Source: Ilyonectria destructans (lineage: Eukaryota; Ascomycota; Sordariomycetes; Hypocreales; Nectriaceae). From it: a DNA stretch of 64,000 nt. Of the stretch, positions 1 to 9,829 are shown piece after piece. The position numbers were made by a program, and so were the translations under genes. The stretch is taken from contig JAHEWK010000005.1 in NCBI GenBank assembly GCA_020740775.1, positions 2,170,001 through 2,234,000 on the forward strand, given 5' to 3'. Under the pieces are notes generated by a model. The model did not search any database and had not been told where the DNA came from. It was given only the letters and a program-made list of their open reading frames with translations. Position 1 is the stretch's first letter. Each line of letters opens with the position of its first letter.

Positions 1-514
1 CTCAACTGCCTTGGTAATTGCTGCCTAAGTACTTGGTGAACCTAACAACCTGTCGCGGTGAAATCAGCAAACACTGTAGCTGGCATTCACACTGTCTTAT
101 GCCGTACTCTTGCCAAAGAGGCGATATATCGTCAGAGTCATCACTCGGCAGAATGGCCTATACAAGGCCCGAGGATGGCTTTGCGGCCGAAGGGAGGCAA
201 GGATGCTGGGATGATATGGTGTGGATGTCTCAACACTAGCTAAGGAACTAATTTGTCTCGCTGCGGGGTGATTTATTAGATGGTTAGAATTAGCTAGTGA
301 AGTGCGGGGAATAGAAATATTGGGGAACGGGGGAGGGGCTTGATAACAGCCAGGAAAGCACTTGGGTTTAGGCCAGATGAGACTAGAAATTGTGAATGAG
401 AATTTTGACAAGGAAAGATCGATGACATGGAGACCAACAATATAGTACATTAGAGAAGTGTGCTGAAATGAACCAGTACTATGTGTATGTGTTTTTATGT
501 GTACAGGTGCATTC
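1..514. other. Intergenic, no gene seen
   Basis: A minus-strand open frame of about 150 codons crosses part of this stretch, but its translation is rich in Ser, Pro and His and shows no recognisable domain. I see no RNA gene or repeat here. It may hold the 3' flank of the DUF4246 remnant that ends at 515. Confidence 0.5.
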
Positions 515-925
515 TCATTGTAGCCCAGTCTCATTGTCTTGGTTTCGATAATGCTCACAAAAGCTCCATTCTCGCTCGTCCAACCGGAAATTAGTCTTGT
601 CCGTCCATGCCGATCTCTCTACCATCAACTCTTTACGAAGTTCCCTAGCAATGTCTTCGCTGATAGGGAAGTCGACATTTTTCTGAACCATATCCCGTAT
701 CTCGGACGGAAGTGCATTCAGGGAAGCCACCTGTGCCGCGCCTTCAGCCCACCAACCTTGCTGTTGAGGCGGGATGTTGGACGTCGAGATGATGGGACAA
801 TTGGGGTCCACGCGAAACAGTGCTAGAATCTTGCGGTGTCCTGGTCGATTCTTGTCGACGAGCTCAAAGGGGCTGACGCGGTGCTGGTATACGTTGGGAA
901 AGAAGAGCGCGCTCAGTAATGTAAG
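515..925 (-). pseudogene. DUF4246-family protein, C-terminal remnant
   Basis: Read on the minus strand, the frame encodes the conserved end of the fungal DUF4246 family: PNVYQHRVSPFEL, then GHRKILALFRVDP, then IISTSNIPPQQQGWW, then a tail with ISEDIARELRKELMVERSA, ending in a stop at 515-517. The function of the family is unknown. Only roughly the last 130 residues are present, whereas I remember full-length members as several hundred residues. Upstream of about 925 the frame stays open for some codons but no longer resembles the family, and the NLR gene starts at 1160 on the other strand, so no room remains for the N-terminal part. The upstream boundary could be an intron acceptor or a rearrangement breakpoint. 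I regard it as a truncated relic, although an upstream exon very close to the NLR promoter cannot be excluded. Confidence 0.7.
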
Positions 926-1159
926 CCAATGGTGCGTTGGGCAAAGTACCGCAGTACCATATGCAGCAAAAGTGTAGCGCGAGGTACTGTCTTATCGTGT
1001 GCATCTTGCGACACATGCCCAACCGATGCCTAATCAGCTAGTCAGGCTGCGCCAATTCTCATTGCTTCAACTCATGGGGACCGCGATCGAACGCGAATGT
1101 TTTCTTTTTCGTTGAAAAGTCTCTAGCTGTGCGATCCGCTACACAGGTGTCTCTTTGCC

Positions 1160-1965
1160 ATGGGCGAGGGAACAGCCGCAAGCCGGCAACATGCGATCAC
1201 ACCAACTGGTTTAACAGTGGTTGTTGACCCTAACGAGCCATCTTTGGAGTACGTGCTCTTCAATCTGCCTCGCATGCTTTTTGCTAACTAGAAAGTATTG
1301 TTTTCATCCATGGGTTCAAGGGTCACCCAGAGCGAACCTGGACGTACAAAAATAGCAAGCAGGTCGAACAGACGGAAGCTATCGAACCCAAAAACCGAAG
1401 TCGACACGTACTATCGAGAGTCTACCGAGGGAGAACCAGCACTGAAAATGCTGGCACATTTTGGCCACAATATCTACTCCCAGAAATTATCCCTGGTGCG
1501 CGAGTCCTGACTTACGGGTATGACTCCAAGATTCAGCATTGGACAGGCCCGCCCGTGAGCACACACACGGTGTATGATATCGCCTGGGACTTTTTGGTCG
1601 CCCTGGAGGCTGAGCGCCGAGAAGAACCTTTAAGATCAGTGTTGTTCATTGCACATAGTCTCGGGGGGATTGTCGTCAAGGAATTGCTACGAAGGTCGCA
1701 TGGCTGTTGCGCGGCCCAGAGTCATCTTCGAAGCGTCTTCCACGCTACAATCGGTATCATGTTTTTCGGCACGCCACATGGTGGTGCTGACCCTCGGGGA
1801 TTCCTCTTGAGTATTGCGGAGAAGGCTTTTAGAGCATCCGGTTATCGTGTTAATGAGCAGGTTGTCAACTCTTTACTGCCTTCGTCAGAGCGTCTTAGGG
1901 AGTTGAGGGATGTGTTCGGTCCGATAGCTCAGGAGCGCAATTGGGTCATACATTCTTTCCAATAG
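1160..1965 (+). CDS. NLR N-terminal serine-hydrolase (SesB/lipase-like) domain, ended by in-frame TAG
   Basis: Two exons, 1160-1248 and 1296-1965, joined by a 47-bp intron (donor GTACGT, branch CTAAC, acceptor AAAG), give a 252-residue product. It is an alpha/beta-hydrolase domain: IVFIHGFKGHPERTW near residues 31-45, the nucleophile elbow AHSLGG with Ser151, and MFFGTPHGG near 185-192. In fungal NLR (STAND) proteins this SesB-like domain is an N-terminal effector. Here the frame stops at TAG (1963-1965) just after WVIHSFQ, where relatives continue with an acidic or Gln residue followed by QYG. After the stop the same frame continues for 11 codons, crosses a 47-bp intron (1999-2045, branch CTAAC) and runs into the NACHT-ankyrin frame. 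So this is either a nonsense-broken single gene, a short hydrolase product, or a readthrough case. The start ATG at 1160 lies in CCATGG context and fits the family N-terminus. Confidence 0.75.
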
Positions 1966-2117
1966 CAATACGGGGCCAAAAGCACATTGGGCAAAAAGGT
2001 ACGCGTAGCTCTGAATATGCCCATGCACTACTAACATTTTGACAGGTCGTCGAAGATGGGTCATCGTGTCTACATATCCCGGACATCGAACTCATAGAGC
2101 ACATTGGCCGAGATCAT

Positions 2118-4865
2118 ATGGGAATGACTCGATTCACGGGAACGGAAGACCCCGAGTTCAAAAAAGTCGCTGCTGCTCTTCGGAGGATGACGTTAGCGAC
2201 AATCAACTCGCCCAATCAACGAGAGAAAAAGGGCGTGGACGAAGATTCTAGCCTGACACTTCTACTGTCATTATGGTTTGAACAAATTGATGCTCGGCAT
2301 CTGACCATACGAAGTGCTCACAGTGAGACATGCCAATGGGTGTTAAGAGATACCAAATACCTCAACTGGCTGGATCCTAGTCAGCTTAAGGAACACCGCG
2401 GTCTCTTATGGATAAAAGGAAAGCCCGGTGCTGGGAAATCGACATTGATGAAATTTGTCATATCCAAGGCTACTCAAACTATGGAGAACGTAGTCATCGT
2501 CAACTTCTTCTTCAACGCACGAGGAGACGACCTCGAAAAGTCTACGATAGGAATGTATAGGTCCCTGTTACACCAGCTTCTGAAACGACTTGGAAAACTT
2601 CTGCGCGTTTTTGACTCCCTCAGATTACCCAGTTCGAGCGCGGCATTACATCAATGGAATATTGACTCATTGAAGTCACTCTTTGAACAAGCGATACAGG
2701 GTTTGGGGAAATCATCTGTGGTCTGCTTCATCGATGCCTTGGACGAATGCGATGACAGTCAAATCCGAGATATGGTCTCATTCTTTGAACACACTAGCGA
2801 ATTGGCCGTGTCCGCTGGCATCAAATTTAAGGTCTGCTTTTCGAGTAGGCACTACCCACACATTGCGATGAAGCATGGCCTTAGTTTGATTCTCGAAGAC
2901 CAAAAAGGGCACAGCCAGGATATCGCCAACTTCGTGGACAGCGAATTAAAGATTGGCGGTAGCCAGCTGGCCCAGACGATTAGAGCTGAACTTCAAAAAA
3001 AGTCGTCTAGTGTTTTCTTGTGGGTGGTTCTTGTGGTAGGGATTCTGAACAAGGAGTACGATCGAGGGCGCGTTCACACACTTCGGCAGAGGCTCGAGGA
3101 AATTCCTGACGATTTGCACGAATTACTCCGGGATATTCTGTTCCGTGACTGCAAGGACCAGGAAGATCTCCTCCTGTGTATTCAGTGGGTCCTTTTTGCA
3201 AAAAAGCCATTGAAACCAGAGGAGCTATACTTTGCTATTCTGTCGGGCAATCCAAGGGCCCTATCCTCGTGGGGTCCCCACGATATTTCTCTGGCTGATA
3301 TGCAGAGATTTATCCTCGACTGCTCCAAAGGCCTCGCTGAAGCCACGAAGTCTAAAGCCCCGACCATCCAGTTCATACACGAGTCGGTTCAAGACTTCTT
3401 GCTCAAGGAAAATGGGTTGGGCAATATTTGGCCTGATTTTAAGGATAACCTTGTCGGACACAGTCACGACAAGCTTAAACAGTGCTGTCTCAACTATACC
3501 AGCCCGGACATTTTTACTCGGTCTGGTCTTGACGGGCTGGGTCTATATCACAGCTCCCGGCAAATAGGCCTTGGCTGGTCAGTAGCCAATGCATTTCCAT
3601 TCCTGGAGTATGCTGTCCGCAATGTGCTGTATCATGCAGAGGCAGCGGGCAATCGTGGCATTTCGCAGGAAAGTTTTATCCAGAGATTCGAGCTAGCAAT
3701 GTGGACCAGCCTTCGCAATATTGTGAGACATCCTTACGAAACCCCATATACACCTGGGGCGAGCCTGCTTTACATATTAGCGGAAGCCAACATGCCATAT
3801 TTAATTGGGACCCATACGCATCCTTTATCATGCATTGATGAAGAAGACGAAGCACAGTATGGCTGTCCCCTTTTCGCTGCTATAGCTTCGAAGAGCAACG
3901 AAGCTCTCCAGTTATTCTGGGAGGCCTTACTTGAGAGTCTGCCGCCATCGGGCACACTTCGGGGACAGTGCAACCCGAGTTTCCAAGCAGGGAGAAGCGA
4001 ACTCGATTTGCTACCTCGGTTCAGATTCTCAAAGGGGAGATCAATACTGTCGCAGACGGTAGAGATGGGAGACCTAGAGCTGTTTTCTGTTCTCCTCGAA
4101 ACTGGGAAATACCTTCCCGACTCCAAGGACGATTCTGGTCGGACTCCGCTTTCTTATGCAGTGTCGAGAAGTGTCGGAATCGCCAGGCTTCTACTTGAGA
4201 CAGGAAATGTCGACATAAACTCCAGGGCCAACAATGACCGCACTCCACTCTCATGGGCTGCATCTAGGAGTGCACAAGGAGCTATGGAGCTCCTACTTGC
4301 TACAGATGCGGTTGAAATAAACTCAAAAGACGATTTTGACTATTCTCCACTCTCATGGGCCGTCTACGATGGCAACCAACAAAACATTAAGCTCCTCCTT
4401 GAGAAGTCCGGCATTGAAGTGGACTTGAAAGATCTCAATGGTCGCACCCCATTCTCATGGGCTGCCCAAGTCAACGACGTCTCTGTTATGAAGCTCCTAC
4501 TCCAAACAGGTAGTGTTGATACGGACTCAAAAGACAACGGCGGCCGCACTCCCCTATCTTGGGTTGCTAGTTGTGCCAGCCCGGACGCTATGCAGTTACT
4601 ATTGAAGTCCGGTACAGTTGATGTAGACTCAAAAGATGACAATGGTCGCACTCCGCTCTCGTGGGCTGCTTGTGGGGGGAGAGTAGAGGTTATCACTGTC
4701 CTACTTGAGACGGGCAATGCCAATATAGGATTGAGGGATAACGATGGTCGCTCGCCGCTCTGGTGGGCAGCTGAAGCTGGCGACAAATCAATCGAAAATA
4801 TCTTGGCTCAGGCAAGCAAGACTGGCGAATATCCGGAGGATGATGACTGCTGCCGCGATGCTTGA
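2118..4865 (+). CDS. NLR-type NACHT-ankyrin protein (downstream part of stop-split gene)
   Basis: Open frame of 915 codons from ATG 2118. The same frame extends back to exon start 2046, joining the hydrolase frame above. Residues about 96-230 form a NACHT NTPase: Walker A GKPGAGKST at 101-109 and Walker B VVCFIDALDE at 201-210. A helical winged-helix-like stretch follows (QWVLFAKKPLKPEELYFAI), then a linker. From about residue 640 to 900 there are at least seven ankyrin repeats, each carrying GRTPLSWAA-like and LLLETG-like motifs. Fungal NLRs of this layout are intracellular receptors thought to sense non-self and trigger incompatibility or immune-like death, with ankyrins as the sensor. If translation starts at 2118 the protein lacks its N-terminal effector. 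If the upstream TAG were read through, the whole protein would be about 1,203 residues. The ankyrin units are fairly alike, as expected for fast-evolving sensor repeats. Confidence 0.85.
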   Translation: MGMTRFTGTEDPEFKKVAAALRRMTLATINSPNQREKKGVDEDSSLTLLLSLWFEQIDARHLTIRSAHSETCQWVLRDTKYLNWLDPSQLKEHRGLLWIKGKPGAGKSTLMKFVISKATQTMENVVIVNFFFNARGDDLEKSTIGMYRSLLHQLLKRLGKLLRVFDSLRLPSSSAALHQWNIDSLKSLFEQAIQGLGKSSVVCFIDALDECDDSQIRDMVSFFEHTSELAVSAGIKFKVCFSSRHYPHIAMKHGLSLILEDQKGHSQDIANFVDSELKIGGSQLAQTIRAELQKKSSSVFLWVVLVVGILNKEYDRGRVHTLRQRLEEIPDDLHELLRDILFRDCKDQEDLLLCIQWVLFAKKPLKPEELYFAILSGNPRALSSWGPHDISLADMQRFILDCSKGLAEATKSKAPTIQFIHESVQDFLLKENGLGNIWPDFKDNLVGHSHDKLKQCCLNYTSPDIFTRSGLDGLGLYHSSRQIGLGWSVANAFPFLEYAVRNVLYHAEAAGNRGISQESFIQRFELAMWTSLRNIVRHPYETPYTPGASLLYILAEANMPYLIGTHTHPLSCIDEEDEAQYGCPLFAAIASKSNEALQLFWEALLESLPPSGTLRGQCNPSFQAGRSELDLLPRFRFSKGRSILSQTVEMGDLELFSVLLETGKYLPDSKDDSGRTPLSYAVSRSVGIARLLLETGNVDINSRANNDRTPLSWAASRSAQGAMELLLATDAVEINSKDDFDYSPLSWAVYDGNQQNIKLLLEKSGIEVDLKDLNGRTPFSWAAQVNDVSVMKLLLQTGSVDTDSKDNGGRTPLSWVASCASPDAMQLLLKSGTVDVDSKDDNGRTPLSWAACGGRVEVITVLLETGNANIGLRDNDGRSPLWWAAEAGDKSIENILAQASKTGEYPEDDDCCRDA

Positions 4866-7800
4866 ACTGGCATTTAAACTCAGGGTATCTTACAGCCACA
4901 CTTTTCTCGCAAGTAGGTAGAGAGTTCCTCAAGCAATCGCGAATCTGCAACCTGGGCAAATCACAGAAAGTCGGGGAGATGAGTGATATTTGGGATATGA
5001 TCATCAATAGCACCAAATCGTAGAAGCTTCATGGCCGTGTGAAGGGAATGAGAACGCATTTTCCGTGCGTTTTTTTCTTCAACTGTACATGTAGAAGTTT
5101 GGTTTCGATGTATCTCGGGAAGACCCAATGAATCGGATCGGATCATTGACAATCCTTCAAGACTAGGCAGCGTTGGGCTCCTCATACAACCTTCTTGCGA
5201 ATCCAATTTGAGAAAAACAACCCCAAGCGACCTTACAGGTCCGTTGTCGGCGGCTAGAATTGCGCTTTTTGACATGAGCGGAATGAGTTCTCCGGTCCAC
5301 CGGGCAGGTGGAGCAGGTGAACCTAGCGCCGAACTTGTGCATAGAGCGCAAGCACCAGACGGTGAGTGCAAAGGCCTTGCAGGACAAATAGGGGAAAGAG
5401 TCACCGGTATTGCCTATTCGAGGCAACTGAAGCTTAAGAACCTGTTCTGGCATGGGTTGAGTCTCTCTCACAAGGTTCTTCTGCGGAACCGCTCGCTAAT
5501 TTTGGAGTTGTGACAGAGCTCTCACCGGCTAGGTCAACACTCCTATTGTTGATTTTACCGCACTTAGTTCCCACCTGAAAGTGAGAAATGAGGAAATTAG
5601 ACAGAATAATTAGACGCGTAATGGAAGAGCTTATTTATGTGTGAGTTCGCGTGGGTGGTTCAACCCTGATTATCTGGTTTGTGTATCGTTGTGTCGCTCG
5701 AAGCAAAGATTAACAATCAAGATGACGGGGCCGCCAATAATAGCACGTGGGCAGGAGGAGCTCCATTGTGGTTGAGAGCGGGCACGACGCATTGAGCGAA
5801 TTAAGCGACAATGAACCGCTTTGAATTAGAGATCGGGAAATCGGAAAACCGGGACCGAAAATTGTCTCGTGGTGGCTTCCTAAGCATCCTCGACGTTTCC
5901 GGGGAACGGGCCTTGTCTCGAGGAGTTTTCCCTCGTTTAACTGTGGGCCAGAGTTGCAACAATTATGCAAGGCGATGGGAGCTATCACCTGGTTTTTGCG
6001 TGATTCTTGCCAGGCAAGGATGACATGATGGATGATGAATCGTACATTCGTGCATTTCTTGTCACGCGTTGCCAATAAGCCGTTAGGAGGGTGGAGAAGA
6101 AAAGTTGGGGCGGGTCGTCGTGGGGAATATTTCAAGGTCAGACAGCGGGAGGGTGGAGATGAGAGGTGAGACAGCAGCTCGAAGGCAATGCCTGTATACA
6201 ACGCAGTACGTACCTGGGTGGACAGGAGGACGAATTGATTGTTGGGTTGGGATTGTGCGATATTTACAGTCCGGTTTTGTTGATGTACTGCGCTTGGTAA
6301 GCGCCGAGCAGTGTTGGGATCCAATATTGCAACACAAGTCGAACAATTTGCCCGTATTCATCGAACCCAACCATCCCACAGTTTAAGGACTTCCGTAAAG
6401 GGATTCTGTAATGGCTGGCCTCGGGAGATAAAAGGCCCCAACTCAGCACCCAGAAAACCCACTTCGTGGGGTAGTTAAACAAACAACCAACCCAATGCCT
6501 GGCCAACATTTCTTTGGAGACAAATGGACACACAAAGCACATAACTAAGTCGGTAGTTAGGAACGTGCCAGCATCCCATCGCATCGGTAAGTGGCCCGCT
6601 TGATTTCACTCACTGGGCTGACAAAGCCGAGGGGAGCTGGCTGGCCGGAAACGATTTGAGGATAACGCCGAAAAGTGAGCTGGGCGGCGCCTTTAGTTGT
6701 CATCGGGCTTGAAAGGCGGAGCGCCAAGGTTTTGGTGGCTGCGAAGCCAACGAGTTGACAGCGCCATACAGCCAGAGATGGCCAAGAGCGCGAATAAGGC
6801 TGAGACTCGAAGAAAGAAACTCCGGGTTGCAACAGCGATAGGCACTGGGCGCTTCAGGTGAGGGGGGCGCCAGAGAGCTGACGGTGGGAGGGCAGTAGGA
6901 CAGATCGCCTTGTTGGTATGACACTATGGCCAAGAGATCTGGAGGCCTCGATCTCAGCATGACGAATATCCCCTGGGCTGGGTGAGGCAAGGTGTGTGGA
7001 TGCGTGCGGTAGGCGTGTGGTACCTCGCTGTGTGGTGGGCGCAGGCGGCGTTGTCATGTCCGCAGAGCCACCCAGACAGGTGACCCTCTAGCGACCCTCC
7101 AGAGGGACACCCGGATCCCCAGAGCCAGCGGCAACACCCCGGACTCCATGATTCCGCAGATCGGATCAACACCCTCTAGGTGCCGTGGACGAACCACAGG
7201 CCTCCGCTAAAAAGACGAGACTTCGGCCATGTGTGGGTGACATGGCTTCGTTAGTTCGAAGGTTCAGGGACCAGTGAGCTGGATAATAGCAGCCATAGCA
7301 CAGTGCTTGGATGGTGCTTGGATGGTGCTTGGATGGCGAGCTTCCCTCGACCCGGGGCAACGGCGGACTTCCTAGAGGGGCTTTCCAGAGGGGCTTGTAC
7401 TGGCCGTCGTCATTCCCCGCCACTAAAAGGCACCAAAGCCTCTCAATCACGCACTCTCACTCATCGAACTAGTAGCGAGTTCCCTTGGAGCGAGCGGAGC
7501 ATCACAGACAAGGATACGTAGGCGATGCGTAGTAACCAGACAGAAGAACCTGGATTGGATGAGACAAGGGTCGGCCGGAGGGGAGGACAGAGGCCCCGCA
7601 GCACAGAGCATAGTCGCAGCGATACGTGCTACGTAGTAGTAGTAACACTCCGTATCCACGAGAGGGTACTTCGCTTCGTGCACTCACGGCGCACATGCGT
7701 TTGATTTGCAGGTCCGTAACATTGGAGCTGGAGGAGGAGGTACAAGGAGAATGCACAGCCCCTACTTCGCAGCAGGCGTCCGGGGGAGCAGAGGCCAGTA

Positions 7801-8678
7801 GCAAGCATTAGCAGTGGCAACGGCGTGGAATGGCGTGCGTGCGTGTGCCTGTGTGGCCTAGACTCGCAGTTGGCCAGCGGATGGCTGGATGGTCCGCATG
7901 GTGCAGCATCAAGATTTGGGGGTGTGGGAGGGGAGCACTTGTCAAAAGGGGCCCCACTTTTCTTACAGTGACCCGAGCCAGCGCCAGTCCAGGCGGCGCA
8001 GGCCTGTTCGCTCAGGATCTACTAGAGACGACCAGAAACGAAAACCTTCCCTTCCTCGCTCGCCCTCTTCCGTCGCTCTCTCTTCTTTCCTCTTCCATCT
8101 CCATCTCACTCCTCGCAATTCCTCTCTTAGCCAATTCACCATAACCTCGCCCCGCGACAACTCTGTGCGCCAGCCATCGCAACGCGACAGCAGCCGATAA
8201 ACCTGCTCCCTTCTAACTCTTTCGCCCGCTCTCGGCCCTGCCGCGACTGCGCTGCCTATCACTACCCCTCCACCAAATCCCGTGCTCATCCGCCCTGTGC
8301 CTAGGCGCTGCCGTGCCGTCGTCTAGGCATCCCCCGAACACCCCGAGGCCCCCCACGGCTCGGAAGTCCCTCCGCCATACTTACAGGTCCCTATAGCAGC
8401 ACCTCAGCGCTATAGCCTCTGTAATCCTGGGATATTGCCTCCGAACACCACTGCAACTCGGCATTTCTAACTCCGGAGCATTGATAATACGCTCGTACTC
8501 TTCCGCCGACGCCCGTCAACTCAACCATCGGTCCCGGCCGCTGCGATCTAGGCCGCCTCCACACTGGGAAACCCCTCGTCGTCATCTGCGCCGCACTCGA
8601 CCACCAAAACTTGCATCACCACAACAAACCCTCCGTCGCACGATCGCAACCACAGGCACACGCATCGCACCGCCCATC
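4866..8678. other. Long intergenic region and leader of the NMNAT gene
   Basis: No supported gene in 3.8 kb. Minus-strand frames at 4961-5404 (147 codons) and 5163-5471 (102 codons) are not recognisable. The last 650 bases (about 8030-8678) are strongly C/T-rich on the plus strand, typical of a fungal promoter and 5' leader, and probably serve the adenylyltransferase gene starting at 8679. An 11-bp tandem repeat lies at 7303-7335. Confidence 0.5.
7303..7335. repeat. 11-bp tandem repeat, three copies
   Basis: The unit GTGCTTGGATG occurs three times in a row without mismatch, in the intergenic region upstream of the NMNAT gene. No coding role is evident. Confidence 0.85.
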
Positions 8679-9829
8679 ATGGCCTGCGACTACCAATACG
8701 TCAAGGACATGACCCCCGAGGGCTACTCCTTCCCCTCGCATCGCCTCCAGCGCACTCAAGTTTCCTCGAACCGCACTCCCTTAGTCTTGGTCGCTTGTGG
8801 CTCATGTTCGTCGTCCCCGATGATCCCCGAAGCCTGCATCTTAGCTGACAATTCCCTCGCGCAGTCTCCCCTCCAACGTACTTGCATCTCCGTTTGTTCC
8901 CCATGGGCCGGGACCATGGCAAGAATGAAGGGTTCGAAGTCATTGGCGGATGTAAGTCACCCTGATCGAATGTGGATGAGAAATGAGGTAGCTAACCAGC
9001 CAACTAGACATGTCGCCAGTCTCCAGCGCATACAAGAAGAAGGGCCTTGCTCCCGCCCACCATCGCGTCCGCATGTGCGAAATAGCTACCGAGAATAACT
9101 CCAAGTTAGTGTTACCCGGCTGGTGACCTCGCCGCAAGGATAATAGCGCTAATACAAGATGAACTCTCGTGCAGATGGCTGATGGTTGATCCATGGGAAG
9201 CCGAGAACTCAACCTACATCCCCACGGCCCGGGTGCTCGATCACTTCGATTATGAAATCAACGAGGTAATGGGCGGCGTTGAGTGCACCGACGGCACCCG
9301 CAAGCGCGCCCGTATCGTCCTCCTCGCTGGCCTTGACCTCATCCAGACCATGTCAACTCCCGATGTCTGGGACGCCCGCGATCTTGACCATATTCTCGGA
9401 AACTACGGCGTCTTCGCCCTTGAGCGCTCCGGAACCGAGCTTGACTCGGCCTTGGCAAACCTCAAGCAATGGGAGAAGAACATCCACATCATGCGCCAGG
9501 TACGAACCCACGCCTTGCCTTCTCGGGCATACATCCCTCCCTGCCGCCACGTGGCTAACATCCAATGACAAGGTCGTCACCAACGACGTTAGCAGCACTA
9601 AGATCCGGCTGCTTTTGAAGCGAGACATGAGCATCGATTACCTGTGCGTCGCATTCGTCAATACCCCCTTGCACCCTTGCTGACTATTGTGTCTCTCAGG
9701 ATCCCTGATGGTGTTATCAATTTTATATACGAGCAGAACCTTTATCGCGACCTCGACATGTCCAACGACTCTAAGGGCAAGGAAAAGGCCGACTCTGGCA
9801 TGTCTGTGGCTGGTCCCAGCAAGGGTTGA
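8679..9829 (+). CDS. Nicotinamide/nicotinate-nucleotide adenylyltransferase (NMNAT)
   Basis: Catalyses NMN (or NaMN) + ATP to NAD (or NaAD), the joining step of NAD synthesis. Six exons: 8679-8805, 8865-8951, 9008-9104, 9175-9499, 9573-9643, 9700-9829. Phases agree at every junction, giving 278 residues. Key motifs emerge only after splicing: LVACGSFSPPTYLHLRLF (the nucleotidyltransferase G-F-x-P-x-T/H-xx-H signature, near residues 38-55), then GLAPAHHRVRMCE, WLMVDPWEAE, RIVLLAGLDLIQTM, DLDHILGNYG, and finally NDVSSTKIR, the conserved SSTxxR motif that contacts the nucleotide. The length fits fungal Nma1/Nma2 proteins (somewhat longer, mostly at the N-terminus, in yeast). The start at 8679 is chosen because the upstream in-frame Met at 8481 lies in a C/T-rich leader-like stretch, while 8679 has good ATGGC context. 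The first intron uses the donor GTTCGT. Confidence 0.93.

Noticed and set aside
5163..5471. 102-codon minus-strand frame with several Cys residues.
   Set aside because: Cys spacing matches no zinc-cluster pattern and no further exon was found.
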